Program-made: the position numbers and the translations under genes
The notes under the pieces: generated by a model
The model's database searches: none
The model's input: only the letters and a program-made list of their open reading frames with translations
Told to the model about the DNA's origin: nothing
From: Zychaea mexicana
Taxonomy: Eukaryota > Mucoromycota > Mucoromycetes > Mucorales > Lichtheimiaceae
DNA length: 64,000 nt
NCBI RefSeq assembly: GCF_025766255.1
Contig: NW_026516729.1
Coordinates: 202,408-266,407 of the forward strand
Direction: 5' to 3'
Shown here: one piece after another, positions 1 to 12,490 of the stretch
Numbering within the stretch: position 1 is the first letter of the stretch
How the letters are laid out: every line of letters starts with the position of its first letter

Positions 1-1183
1 GCAGAAGTTCATGAATGAATCAACAGATTCAAAAATTCGACATTTTTCTGTTTAATCCTGCTATACAAAAATCTATAGTACGATGATTGCATGCAGCTAT
101 CACTAGGTAAATTTCAAACAGATGGATGATGCCAGTAAGATCACATATAGCTCCATATCACCACCACGACCCACCGACAAATTAGAAAACGTGCAACAAA
201 GAATGCAAGATTATAAGTAAGAATGACAAGAAATCAATGCATCTTTATTTAGAAAATATACTGTAGAGGACAATAGTTCATAGAAAAGACAAATGACAGT
301 TTGGTGTGTTCTTAGCCGACATGCCACACCTATACTAATTTTATTGTACCTTACCAAAGGAAGAAAACCAAACAAACTAGAATATTCAGCTTGCGAGCTC
401 GTTCACCATTCCTGCATTCCTTATATATCTTGTATTTTCTTGTTAAAAATTCCAATGCCCTGTACTTGTGATAGTGCTAATTAGTTTTCTTTTATTGAAG
501 CAAACATGTTGGGAGACAGTAGATTATTAATGAACGTGTAAGGGTAACGGCCGACTTGAAAAGTGTGGGGCTTCTTATACCGCAGCTAGCTTCTTATCTT
601 GTTGTCAGTTGTACACAGCCTCAATGTACAATGACGGTTTTGCAGGGCGTAGATATCAATTACAGCGCCCTGTTGTAGCCTCACAGTGCCTGCTTTTGAT
701 TTGCGGCCAACCAATCCAGAATATCATACTAAAGCTTAATCTGTTGCCTTTGCATCGACAGCAGTGCATTATTTTCTTTGACCCGTCTCACCGCAAGATT
801 ACTTTATACAGAAATTACAAAAGTTAAACCACTTTCACCGAGATCATCAATTTGATAAGCTTAGGCACATGTAAGCAATTTGACACTTTTTGAATTGAAT
901 ACGACATTTCTTGTTTATTAAATATAAAGTACTGTTAGGGTAAAAAGTTACTTTGTAGCCATCGGGCATGACATCTTAATGTCAGCGAATAGTAGATTTT
1001 AAACAAAAAAAGCTAGTGAAACTTTATGTGAAGTATATGGAAAATGTACAGGGGCATATGCGAATACATAAAAGGCAAACAAAAAGTAAAATGAACCAGA
1101 AAAGCTCTACATATGTGATTGTTGATTGAATTAACATGATAATGAAAAGAAAAACAGGTTTGTCATGAACTATTGTTGTCTGT
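1..1183. other. intergenic, no gene recognised
   Basis: This AT-rich stretch lies downstream of the P450 gene. Only short open frames occur (the longest about 70 codons near 609-827 on the plus strand). They show no recognisable motif, signal peptide or splice-supported extension. I see no tRNA-like B box and no repeat. It may contain the 3' UTR of the P450 gene and the flank of a gene outside the window. Confidence 0.5.
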
Positions 1184-3504
1184 TTACTGGCGCTTGTTGA
1201 CATAGACCTTCATTCCATACTTCATGGGCAACGTTAAAGAAACCTAGAAACGTACCATCATTATGATTGTTAGCTTTCAATGAAAATGCACCGCTTTTGT
1301 TTTTGTACTAACCTGGTAAGTTATGTTCTGTCCAGGAACAATGGTGAACTCATAGCGTTTCACGAGGAAAACGATGGCTACAATTGCTTCAAGTGTTGCT
1401 AAGTTTTGCTTTAAGATGTACGTAATATCAGTTATGATGCATCACTAAGTAGCGGAAAACTGCCAAAATTTCTATAAAGTAGCTTACTCCCAGACAAATT
1501 CTTGGTCCTGCATGAAAAGCTGGCCATTGACCTTGACTTTCACGACGAAGTTCACCCTGAGGTGAAATCCAACGTTCAGGGTTAAACTGCTTAGCGTCCT
1601 TCCAGATCTGCTCGTTGCGGCCTTGTGCCCATGGCGACCACATTACATAATCTCCCTTCTTAATCTGAGTGCCATCAGGCCAGATATCGTCTTTCAACGC
1701 GTACTTTTGATTGCTAGGGACAGAAGGATGAAGACGAAGTACTTCATAGAACCTAATTTTCGTTGTAAATAGAATTTTCGTTAGCTTTTTTTGCTGGTAT
1801 ATAAGAGTACTAAGTCCCAATAATACAATTTCTGTGCCATAAGTAATTGTAAAAAAGGAGCGGAAGTAAACGTACACTGCATGAGCATATTTCATATTTT
1901 TGATAGCTTCGTAAAGAGCAACAGGATCGCGTTCCATTTCAGGCGTAATATATTCATTTATTTCGTCCAGCAGCTTGTTCTCGATACGGGGATGGTTGCA
2001 CAAGTTATAGAACGTCCATGAAAGGGCTTGAGCGGTAGTGTCACGACCGGCAATGACAAAGTTCAAAATGATGTCGCGAAGCTAATGATGTAATGGTTAA
2101 GGCATCTTAAATATCTTTAAAGAAACAACCCTGTAAAAACCGAAAATAAAGAACATAATTCCGATATGAATAGCTGCTTACCTCTCTGTTGCTCAAGGGT
2201 TCACCAAACTGGTTACTTGCACTCATAAAGCGGGACAGCAAGTCCCTGTGAGTCTCACCGTTGGCAATTTGAGCACGTCGACGATCAATAACGTCATCTG
2301 CAAAGGAGTCGACTACCTTAAGATGATCCGAGATGGACATCTTCCATGGCTGCAAGATGCTTTGCACGGTTTCAGTAATACGCCAAACAGGATTGACAAA
2401 ACGTTGGAATGAATTTGCTTGGCAGACATCAAAACTGGCAGCAAACGGTACTTTATCTTCGCTGTCCAAGGCATTTAATTGTGCACCAAAGCCCAATCTA
2501 ATATCAAATTTAGACGTACACAACGATATAGTTCGTTAGATAATTTATCTTCTCATAATTCATGCGGTTTTGAATGCTGAAACGATGATGGCAACAACAG
2601 AACCAGTATTACAAGCACTTTGCAGTTGCACTTACAGAATGAATGAGTCCAAAGTAAATTTGAACATAATGTCGTGAAAATCAACAGGCTGACCGCTTTC
2701 GCATGCTTTGTTGAATATATGCTCGTTCATGTAGTCGATTTCTTCGACGAAGACTTTCGTGAATTCATCACGGAAATTCTTGACGTTGAAAACAAGACTA
2801 GCTGTCTTTCTTTGATACTTCCATTGCTCGCCTAATTAGTTAAAGAGATAATATAATACAATGAGCATGGTGACTTCTTGTATATTCGTTATGCTTTGTT
2901 TTGTCTTCTATACGTACCATTAGCATTAAAAATACCATGGCCAAATAGGTCTGTTGTAGCACCATGGAATTGCGGACCCTTGACGTAATTTTCAAAATTA
3001 TCTGGCACAAAGTTAAATAATGCATACTTAGTTTTCATTAAGAAGAACTGGTAGCTGTTTTGCTAGAGAGCAGTGTAGTGTAACTTTTTACCTTTAAGTA
3101 TATGTTCGACGTTTTTGGGGTTGATGGTTATAATAGTACGAGGGATGCCCAATGCTGAGGTCGTACTACATCATATAATGGCGCAGGAAAGATTAATATC
3201 CGGTTTGATACTTTTTGACAAGTAATAGATTGGATAATATTTTATCATACGTTGTCAAAGCACCCGTATTTTCGAATCCTGCCATAAACAGCTCGTGCAT
3301 CTGTTCCTTGTTGCCAACAATGCTAGGCAAGCCGCCAACCAGCGGCCAGCCAGGTTGTCTTACAATGCCTTCACGGTGTTCGTCAAAGATAGCTCGATCA
3401 GGGTACTTTAAGGCTAATAAACCGAGCACAGCAGCCGTCGCACCACCGACCACCCCAATCTTTTGTAGTATTGCGTTATTTTTTCTATCACCGAAAGCTG
3501 ACAT
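1184..3504 (-). CDS. cytochrome P450 monooxygenase, multi-exon
   Basis: Haem-thiolate monooxygenase, probably ER-anchored and probably acting on a lipophilic substrate; the CYP52/CYP5xx-like layout suggests fatty acids or alkanes, which is inference. About nine exons can be followed. The first, from ATG at 3504, encodes a short N-terminal membrane segment (GGATAAVLGLLAL) and the proline-rich hinge RQPGWPLVGGLPS. Then come the C-helix WKYQRK, the I-helix AGRDTT (oxygen activation), the ExxR motif EVLR, the PERW (PERF-type) motif and the haem loop FHAGPRICLG containing the cysteine ligand. An intron follows CLG, and the next exon resumes with QNLATLEA, the normal L-helix continuation. The last exon ends KVYVNKRQ at 1184. 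All landmark motifs are present and no frame break was found, so the gene looks functional. The family assignment within the P450s is not secure. Confidence 0.9.
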
Positions 3505-5406
3505 CGTTTGTTGTTGTTATCGTTGTTTGACGTCGGATGGTGGGAAGTAGTTATGGCTGTAACCTGTTGTCAAAGAAGGAAGGTCTGGCAAGAGATGTAA
3601 AGTAACAGCAACACGATCAAAATTGAAAAATAAAGAAGAAAGTTTCTCTGTGCTTTTATAAACTTACCTATCGGTGATCACGCATGTTATGTACTGCCAG
3701 AACGTTACACGAAATTTTACCCCGCCTTTTTCATAGATTGCGTTAACAATCGCCAAACGTATAGAAATGAAGTAGCCGATCTATCCTATATGCTATAGAC
3801 GCGAGTATTTGGTAAGAGCAGCCCTATCAATCTGTTGTCATCACAACAGTGCTTTCTTGCTAAATTAAAAAAGAGCTTGTTGCATTATTCGTCAACAAAG
3901 TAAAGAAATTCTTTCTTATTTTTGACTGAATAAGCGTTAAAGTTACCGTTTTGGAATAAATTTCATTGCTAATGCGGTAAACAGATTCGGGTTGGCACCT
4001 AATCAGAGGAACATCTTTTTTAATGCATGTGCGCATAGAAACTCGGTTTGCCCGTTTCCCTTATTCCTGACTGACAGGAGACCCCGCATGCTTTCTAAAA
4101 AGCCGCGATCATGAAATAATAGCTCCTCCCTTCCCGCTTACAAAATCACTTTTTAACTAAAAAGCAAGTATCAGTGTATTCGGTATGAAATAAAGCATAA
4201 ACGCATGCTATAGCTCAGATCCCCAGCCAGAAAGAAGAAGCACAATTGTTTGCCCCATCCATTTCTTGATTTTGTCCTAATGTGTTTCAAGCCCAACATC
4301 CGTATATCTACGCGGGGCTTGTTCCATCTTATAGCTCCCAACTTGCGTTTCTAGCAAAGATAAAATGCAGAGAGCACCGTAAATGAACATATATTGAGTC
4401 AGGGGCTTCGGTATCATCTCCGAGGAGTTCTTTTTGGTTCGGAACATCATGGTGTTTCTACGACAACAGCATGAATGATCACATAACCGTTTATTGGCGA
4501 AGAAAATATAAAAATACGCTTATGTGGTTTGCTTGCGTGTACAGTGCATCTCATGTATGCTTCTGTGTGCAACAGAGCACCATCATCTCGCTGTTTAGTC
4601 TTTAGTTTTTACCGAGTTTCATACCGAACTTTCTCGTTATGCTCATGGTGCTTTGTCAGACTGCATATCCCCATTCCATCACGCAGCTAAGTTGACAACG
4701 ACCATCTTTCACATGTTCCATACAAAGGGTGTTTTTTTTTGGCAATTTATCAGAAGGGCTGATAAAGAATACAAGAGGGAGGGCTCCTTGTCACAATACT
4801 GAAAAAAGTATATAAGCAATATCGTCACAAGAGTCTGTTGTTTTGTAGACGATATTGACAGCGTGATGAAGTGGGAGAAAACACGTGACGATTACCGCCC
4901 TCATGCGGATGCTTCCCTTGACAATTTAGCCCAGCAATTACCGGCAGCATTTTGTTAACGCAAAATCCTTTTTGAAACAGAAATGTTGTTTGTTAATGAG
5001 AGCTACAGTAACGGTAACAGTGGCAGTTTATTAACTGATCCAATTTCCTAGCATCCCCCACGCTGACAACCCTTATTTAGCATGAATACAGAGAGCGCGA
5101 ATCCTTGTGTGGTTTCCTCTTGATACCATCAACTATGTAATATTCATCTTTGTAGAGCTTCGTGTCGTAATTGTGACGTATACCAGTGTATACACCATCC
5201 CACTTACCCGTTCGTTCCTAATCTTCATCATCTTAAAAATGTTCAAATATTTGGCAAAAAAGCAATCGTAGCTTTGATATACATATGAAGACTGCATAAT
5301 GACAGCTTTTTTATCATCACGAATAAATCCTTGGACTTTTTATGCTTCTAGGCCTCTAACGTTCAACAGAGATAAAGAAAAACGTAAAAACTGTACAGCA
5401 AGCTCT
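3505..5406. other. long intergenic region upstream of the P450 gene
   Basis: About 1.9 kb without any convincing coding frame. It separates the 5' end of the P450 gene from the 3' end of the histidinol-phosphate aminotransferase gene. A poly-T run lies near 4730. It presumably holds the P450 promoter and the HIS5 3' UTR; I see no repeat pair or RNA gene. Confidence 0.45.
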
Positions 5407-6744
5407 TTAAGCAGACTCCTTCAAGACCTCCTCCAATTTAGCAAGCAATGTCTCGTTCTCCTGCTCAGTACCAACGGTAATACGCAAACAGCCAGTGCAG
5501 CCATATTCCTTGCCTCTGAAGCGAACAACGACGTCCCGTGTTTCAGCCAACAACTTGTATACCTTATCAGCACGAACGTTGCAGGGCTCGCTTTGACCGT
5601 TGAGGATCTGAACCATGATAAAGTTGGAATCATTTGTGCCAAGGATTTTGCCAACGCCAGCGACAGGAAAGTTTTGTAATTTTTCCAACAAGACGTTGCG
5701 TTGTGCCAGCAATCTCGACTTGTATTCTTCCATTTTAGCGAGACCTTCAGGCGATAATGCGTCATAGGCGATTTGGGCACTGGGAGTACCGATGTTATAA
5801 GGTGCTTTGGTGTTGTTCAAAATCTGGATGAGATCTGGGTTTGCAATAGCAATACCCAATCTAACATTATATTAAGCAGTGGTCAGTTCTACGTGCTTAC
5901 ATATAGTACTGTGGTGTGGATTATTTTTTAGATTAACTATCTCCCCTTCTTCTTTCTCTTCTTACCTAATACCAGCCAAACCAAAGCTCTTGCTAAGTGT
6001 CTGCATAACAACAAGGTTGGGATACTTGTCGACCCAGGTACCAACAGATCCGTTCTCGCCAGCGACGAAGTCGACGTAGGCCTCATCCACAACAACGATA
6101 CCCTCGTAGCCAGATTCGAGCACCTCACGGATGCTATCGTGTTTCAAGCAAGTGCCAGTAGGGTTACCGGGCGAGCACAAAAAGATGATCTTGATGTCTG
6201 GGTTGGCTTTAACACATGCGGCAATCTAAATATGCTTCTTTTGTCAGTGCTATCCTATCCTCCATATCCTTTCTACTGCTGCTGTTGTCATATCATTTGT
6301 AGAGAATAAAAAAATTACATCGTCTGTGCGCAATTGGAAAACACCATTTTCGACATTGAGGTTGCTCTTGACTACTTGAACGTCGTTAATTTGAGCGCAG
6401 ACGGAGTACATGCCATATGTAGGAGGAGTGATCAGGATCTTGTCCTTGCCGGGTACGCAACAAATTCGGATAAGGAGATCGATCACTTCGTCGGAGCCGA
6501 CACCCAAAAACAAGTTATTGGTAGATTGGAGTTGGCGAAACTTGACAAGTCGTTCCTTGACACGGACATGGTAAGGATCGGGGTATCGGTTGAGGTCGCC
6601 TTCAAGGTCTTTGACAAGAGAAGGGCCATAGGCATTTTCGTTGGCATCCAGAAGAATGCCTGCATTGTAATCGTCACGAGCGCATCGGTATGGTGTCAGG
6701 GCCAAAATGTTGGGACGGATAACTTTTTCGAGGGAGAATGGCAT
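5407..6744 (-). CDS. HIS5: histidinol-phosphate aminotransferase
   Basis: PLP-dependent class I/II aminotransferase that converts imidazole acetol phosphate to L-histidinol phosphate in histidine biosynthesis. Three main coding blocks are separated by two introns. The first begins MPFSLEKVIRPNI and contains LDANENAYGP, typical of the HisC N-terminus, then GVGSDEVIDL. The second carries CSPGNPTG, VVVDEAYVDF (PLP-ring aspartate) and TLSKSFGLAGIR with the Schiff-base lysine. The third starts at LGIAIANP and holds the C-terminal small domain with VVVRFRGKEYG. I chose the ATG at 6744 because family similarity begins there; an upstream in-frame ATG at 6885 would add residues unlike the family and lies in probable 5' UTR. 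The last codons end KESA. The length and all catalytic motifs are normal. Confidence 0.92.
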
Positions 6745-8083
6745 ATTGTTATTTTTTTGTTGTGTTGGCAGTATACAGTGTATGTTAGAAGGAATCCTTC
6801 GGACTGATGCTGGTTTCATTTTTACGCACCCCGAAATCCGGTCGTGACTCACGAGCTGTCCAAAAAGCTGTAGTGCATCCTCCACGCATTACTCATACTT
6901 ACTGCCAACTGCCACCAGTTCTGTACATGGATTGAAGGTTATCAAATTTAATATACATGATCTCGTTTAATTCTTGATGCTATACCTCTCGATCCTCTTG
7001 TTGCTGTCATCTACATCCCGTTGTATCAATGTTATATATCCCGTATCTATGAGACTCTGAGGTTGTTTCACAACACAAATCCTTCTCAGATTTAGAAAAA
7101 TATTTGATAAGGACACAGCTATCGTTAGATACCTCATGTCATTGTCATTTACAAACTTTAAGTCATGTGTTACTGTAGTGATATAGGTGAAGAAAAATCT
7201 TTGCTCTTAGCTGTATTACTTGTTGAACCTAGGCTTGCAAAAGCGCATGCTCGACTTATAACACACGGATGAATACTGCTGCACGGGCCAGTCTAATTCC
7301 CAAAGTAATGTCAAACTAGTACATTTTCAGCAGCTGTTAAAGGTGCGTGTCCCCGATGCATATTATTATGCGTACGGTGATGCGAATTCTACATTTTTTG
7401 TCTCTTCGTGTATGTGCTACTCGCTTAAATAACCGTAGCCTACTCAATTGATGTCGTGAGAAATGCAAATCTGCAGTGCAATTTAACCAATAGAGGCTTT
7501 AAAGTGATATCTTCGAAGCAAGTATACAGCTTGATGTCTCCGCAGTTGGCGATCCGCAAGGCGTATGTATATTTGGCCACCGTGTTCCGGTGTATCACTG
7601 AACATGCCGCTTGAAGGGAACCTCATTGACTGCACTATCCATCCTGCTTCTGCGACTGAGAGGCAACTCGAGGTTGGGAAAAGCTGCTTTGCATAGCGCT
7701 TTATGCGTTGAACGCAACAATATGTGACCAATCTATTAGAAAATTACTATGTATATTTTTGGAGTAAAGAGTTGAGTAAGATACGCAAAGAAAACATAGA
7801 CATTTAAAACCTCGTCGTACACGGGCATTCAAACTTAGTGCTGTGCTGCAATTAAGTGTCTGATGATATATGTATATTCATATAGTCACATATATAAAAT
7901 ACCTGTCGTGCTTTTCATATGATACTATCGTGGGGCCGCCGATGACAAAAACAACAACAACGCGTATACCACTATTTAATGTAAGAAACAATGTAGTCGC
8001 TCTTGGTCGTTTATCTTCAATGTTTATTTTCCGCCTACAAGCTACCGAAAATATACATGTGTGTTATTTACTTTACAATATTC
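6745..8083. other. intergenic, no gene recognised
   Basis: About 1.3 kb between the aminopeptidase 3' end and the HIS5 start. An open frame near 7483-7731 (minus) has no recognisable features and no intron-supported extension. No repeats or RNA genes were seen. Confidence 0.4.
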
Positions 8084-10311
8084 TTAAATAGAATGAGCAT
8101 GCTTTTCAGCTCCAGAAGGCCAAATAGACTCGATGTCAATCTTTGATTGTTGCTCTTCTTCCTTTAAAGAAGTGCGGAACTTTTCGCGCTGCTTGTCGAC
8201 AAGCGCAGTGGATTGCGAAAATGTAGCAAGTGCATGGGCAACACCGCGGGCGTTGAGCAAGAAGGCATCATGGTTCAAGTTATCGATGGTATCACAGGCT
8301 TGGTGGTAGCATTGATCATAGGCGAGGCCAGCCTTACGGCCATACCGTTTAGCCTGATCCTCGGTCATGGGAACTTCTGCGCCGGTGAAAAGACCGCCAG
8401 ATGGGATACCAACTTGGATCTATCAAATAAAGAGGAAAATGAACAGACAGGTAAATAAAACGTACTTGATGAATGTCAAGAGCTAACTAAACGAAGCAGT
8501 AGACTCACGAACGGGCCATAATCACTTCTTCCATCGAATTCAGAGGGATCATAGGGTTCTTTCTTGTCAGCAAAGAAATCTTGGAACAATTTTTCAATAG
8601 CAGCCGAACCAGGTGGACCAGCGAGCTTGCTGTCAGATCCATCGCCTTTTAATGATAGTGTTAGAGATCACATTGCTTCTATTAGAGATCCATATGCTGA
8701 CAACAGTATATCATGAAACTTACCATCGTAGATACCTAGTAATTGTTGAACCAGTCAGTTAGTCGTTTAGTGATATAATCGGTATGTAAAGTTTTCTTCT
8801 GTAGATAGTCAGATATCTCAGGTCTTGTAAACACATACCGTTGACTGCATTGGGGCTACCTATCATGTCAAAGTTAAGATAGAGAGCGATATAGTGACGC
8901 TCCTTTTCGGACAAGTTATCAACGTGATGTTTTGCTCCTCTTTCGTATGTACGCGAACGATATTTTAGACAACGGTTATATACTTCAGAATATTTGACGG
9001 TGCTCTAGTACTTACAATAAACCATATCTAGATAGTAGAAGGAAAAAAAGCCAACCGAGATTCCGTTAGTAATGTTGAGCGAAAGCGAATTAGCTATTAT
9101 CTTATTGATCAACATACTCTTCTGCGGTCCACCAGCAGAAGCGAACAGCGTTGACAGGTTCGACATCCCGAAACAAATGCGACAGCTCTAACAATGCAGC
9201 AGTACCAGATCCATTATCGTTGATACCTGGACCAGCAACTACTGAATCAGAGTGGCCACCAATGACAATCAGGTTCGACTTATCGCCGCCCTATTTTTTA
9301 AAACACGGCATGCAGAACGCGAACATTCACAGTCAATAAACACATTTAACAGCTTTATAGCAGCTACTCTCATGGAAACAGTTGACAGAAGCAACGTTTT
9401 GGTTAAATGTCCTTGTACCTTGGTTTCCGCAATGACGTTGTATGTGAGGCGTTCTTCGCGCTTTTCGACGATAGCAACCTGCAGCTCAACAATGCCTTGC
9501 TCCAGCAGCTGGATCAATTTTGCGCCATCTTCGTCGGAAATTCCGCCAGTCGGCGCACCGGGTGGGAAATCCTGACCCAGTGTTCCTGATAAGGAGCCCT
9601 TCTCATTGTTGTGGATGAGCAATGCGCTTGCACCTGCTTGCCCAGCAGCGTATGCCTTCTGGCCGAATGCACATGAGCCTCTAGATAAAAGGACAATCTT
9701 GTGGTTCACATCTGGATAGTCGGATGCCTCGCAACCAAAGCCAGGCACCAACGCGAGCTCGGCCGTAACTCCATCCAAGGGCGTACTCTCGGTGAAGGTC
9801 ATCAGACCCACGGGTATTTCTTGCTCAAAAGGACTGACGAGCGTCACCTCTTGTTTGACCTTTTCAGTATAATTCAAATACATGGCTATTGTAGGAAATA
9901 TCATGTCAATATTAGTTATTACAATTTTCGCGTTGCTAAGGGAAAGGAAGATTCTTCGCCCTTCTTATGGCTCCAAACTCTGGCAAGTAAAATAAAGGAC
10001 TTACGTTCCAGCCAAGTGTGATACCCATCCTGAAGAACGGACTCGGCAATATAATGTAAAGTCGCGTTATGACCGCTTGAGCTGAAAACACGAGTGCCAC
10101 CATTCTCATTAGCAATGGCTTGAAGTTTTCGAGAATGACGCAAGAGGCCGTCAACGGTCAAGCTGTCTTGGAGCTGATCAGTCAAGGACAATGACGACGT
10201 CTTAGAGTCCGGCATGAATGCGGTCTGTAACTCTACTGTCACCGAAGCAGGCATGGCCTCGGTGCACAAGAGCAACGCTGCAGCAGTTATAGTAAAAAGA
10301 GTTTTCCGCAT
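8084..10311 (-). CDS. M28 leucine aminopeptidase with PA domain
   Basis: Zinc-dependent exopeptidase of the aminopeptidase Y / fungal extracellular leucine aminopeptidase type, which removes N-terminal residues from peptides in the vacuole or outside the cell. The product starts with a cleavable signal peptide (MRKTLFTITAAALLLCTEA). A protease-associated domain follows, with HKIVLLSRGSCAFGQKA and the glycine-rich FPPGAPTGGISDEDG. The M28 core comes next: GGHSDSV (Zn ligand His/Asp), GINDNGSG (bridging Asp), WWTAEE (catalytic Glu), NFDMIGSP (Zn Asp) and CYHQACDT (Zn His). At least six introns interrupt the catalytic half, several tiny exons lying near 8640-9120. The C-terminus is HAHSI. The complete ligand set supports an active enzyme. 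Whether it is secreted or vacuolar cannot be told from sequence. Confidence 0.88.
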
Positions 10312-10438
10312 AAAGAAAAAGAAGAAATGAATAAAAGAGAAGAGTCAGCAAGATATCTCCGGCTCTTTTAAAGTACACGGCAAGAAGCCCGTATTTGGCA
10401 GTTTCAGGAACTTTATTCCGAAACTAAGAGATGTTTAA

Positions 10439-11891
10439 TTAGTGGAGTTGGGGAGGAGGCACAACTTCGGGAATCTTCATGTATGTAAACTTCTCTTGTG
10501 CAAAGGCTGCATTGTCCTCTGCTGATATATTTGATAACAATGATGCTGTATTATCAGCAGTAGATGCTGGTGTTGTCGTGCTTGAGCCAAATGCTGGACC
10601 GCCGCCAAATGCCGGTGCTGATCCTCCTAATGCAGATGTGTTTCCAAAGGCTGGCTTGGTATTGTTTGCACCCAATGCTGATGTGCCACCGAACGCTGGC
10701 CCGCCAGCGCCCAATGCTGAAGTACTGCCAAATGCTGATGCTCCAACTCCACTGCCCAAAGATGACGTGCTACCGAATGCTGATCCACCCGACCCAAGTG
10801 CAGAAGTGCTTCCAAACGCAGGTGCACTGCCACCAGACCCTAGTGCTGATGTGCTTCCAAAAGCCGGCGCCCCACCACCGCCACCCAATGCTGATGTGCT
10901 CCCAAATGCTGTTGCGCCAGAAGATCCAAGTGCCGACGCGCTTCCAAAAGCAGGTGCGCCTGAAGTCGATCCCAACCCTGAAGTGCTACCAAAGGCAGGC
11001 GTAGAACCGCTAGCTCCTAATGTCGATGTGCTTCCAAATGCAGAGTTTCCGAAAGCTGGTGCGCTGGCGCCTAGTGTGGATGTACTGCCAAACGCTGATG
11101 TATTACCGAATGTTGATGTGCTTCCAAACGCAGGCGCTGAAGATGTAGTAGTAGATCCAAAAGCTGAGGGTTTCGCACCAAATGCACTGTTCTGCTGACC
11201 AAAAGCTGATCCACCAGCGCCGAAACCAGCGCCACCAAACCCGCCACCACTTGCTCCTCCAAACGCACCACCTGTGCCTCGAAACGGTGCAAATTGCTTA
11301 TTTGAATCGGATCCACCAAAAGCGCTGGTACTGTTGGTCTTTTCTTTTTCGTAATGCTGTAGTGCTGCACGTGTGTTTCCCAGGATTGCGTCCACCTGGT
11401 TCGACATTTCTTTGAGCTTTTGCTCGTGCTGTGAAAGCTATTTATGCGTAAGAGAAAGTATATGTTAAGTATGAATGCGTATACTATCTACACTACAACG
11501 TATTGTTCGCTCACGTACATATTGATTGGGGTTGCCTGACAATTGCATGCTAGAATAATACTGCAACCGATCTTCTTCTGGACTGTAATCAGTGCCTACC
11601 ACCATATTGGGTTCTTCTTTTGCTGGTCCAAAGACACTCAATTGCCACAGTGGTCTTTCTTCTTTTAAACCAACTTTTAAGGAGCTTTCACTAGTAACAA
11701 TTTTACAGTTAAGCTAAACAGAAAGATTCCAAAAACCGTAATCTTATATACACGTACTTGTATTTATCTGGTGTCCCGGCATTTGCTTGTCCTCCTCTGC
11801 CCCAGGATTGCTGATTCGGTCGGACGTGGTCAAAATTACAGGCATTGCCTCGATTGCATCGTCCTTCTTGGAAGAATTTACAAATAGCCAT
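10439..11891 (-). CDS. NUP42: FG nucleoporin Nup42-like (CCCH zinc finger + FG repeats)
   Basis: Cytoplasmic-face nucleoporin that acts with Gle1 and the DEAD-box helicase Dbp5 in mRNA export. The N-terminus starts MAICKFFQEGRCNRGNACNF, a single CCCH zinc finger (C-x7-C-x4-C, then His). After introns comes a segment with SQHEQKLKEMSNQVD, a short helical stretch. A long low-complexity domain follows, with many repeats of the type AFGSTSALG, the FG units that bind transport receptors. The C-terminus SAEDNAAFAQEKFTYMKIPE then VPPPQL resembles the Gle1-binding motif of Nup42/hCG1 (F..KIP..PP..L). I chose the ATG at 11891 because the zinc finger begins at residue 4. The repeat domain is one open exon of about 320 codons. 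Its reverse strand is also open across most of the repeats, but that is a composition artefact. Confidence 0.85.
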
Positions 11892-12490
11892 GGTGATATG
11901 TAGTGGTGATAAGGAGAGAGAGAAACTGCGGCATATGTTTTTTAGGAAAAAAATCTCAAGCGGGCTTCTATAATGCCAACCGAAATTTCGTTTGGCACTG
12001 CTTACCTCTTTTTGAGCACAGTTGCCTGACAGCAAAGCATGAAAAGTAACCTTTCGCGTGTTGTATGGCAACAGTCAGTCCTCATTCAATTGCATTCATT
12101 TTTGTATACTGAAAAGCAGGCTCGACGGATACATATGCTATACGCGAGTATAATATGAGCTAACAAAGTTAACATGTTTGTCGATCCGTGGGTGTTCAAA
12201 ATCATTTACGTCTATATATGAGCCGGAATAATGGTAAACCGATACGACGGTTCGCACTTTAAGATTTTCGGATCTTTGACATGAGCACACGCGTCCCACG
12301 GTAGGGTGTGTCATATTAGCACACTTATCAAATCAAAGATAACTGGATAGTGTTTTTTGTTGTACACATCCATAAACGCTCACGTACAGAGACAAGCGCA
12401 AACTCAGCTATTCCCGACCGACTGACTATATAAATGATGGTGGCAACGCGCTTGTTCCAGTATTCTGTACGTTCTTCGCCATCCTTCGTC
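11892..12490. promoter_or_regulatory. divergent promoter region NUP42 / S-formylglutathione hydrolase
   Basis: About 600 bp between two divergently transcribed genes. It must hold the promoters and 5' UTRs of both. A TATA-like element lies at 12427-12433 on the plus strand. No coding frame is credible here apart from a possible short N-terminal extension of the hydrolase. Confidence 0.5.
12427..12433 (+). promoter_or_regulatory. TATA box of S-formylglutathione hydrolase gene
   Basis: The sequence TATATAA sits 58-64 bp upstream of the conserved ATG at 12491. It directly abuts another in-frame ATG at 12434. If it is a working TATA box, transcription would start past 12434, which favours 12491 as the translation start. 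Confidence 0.4.
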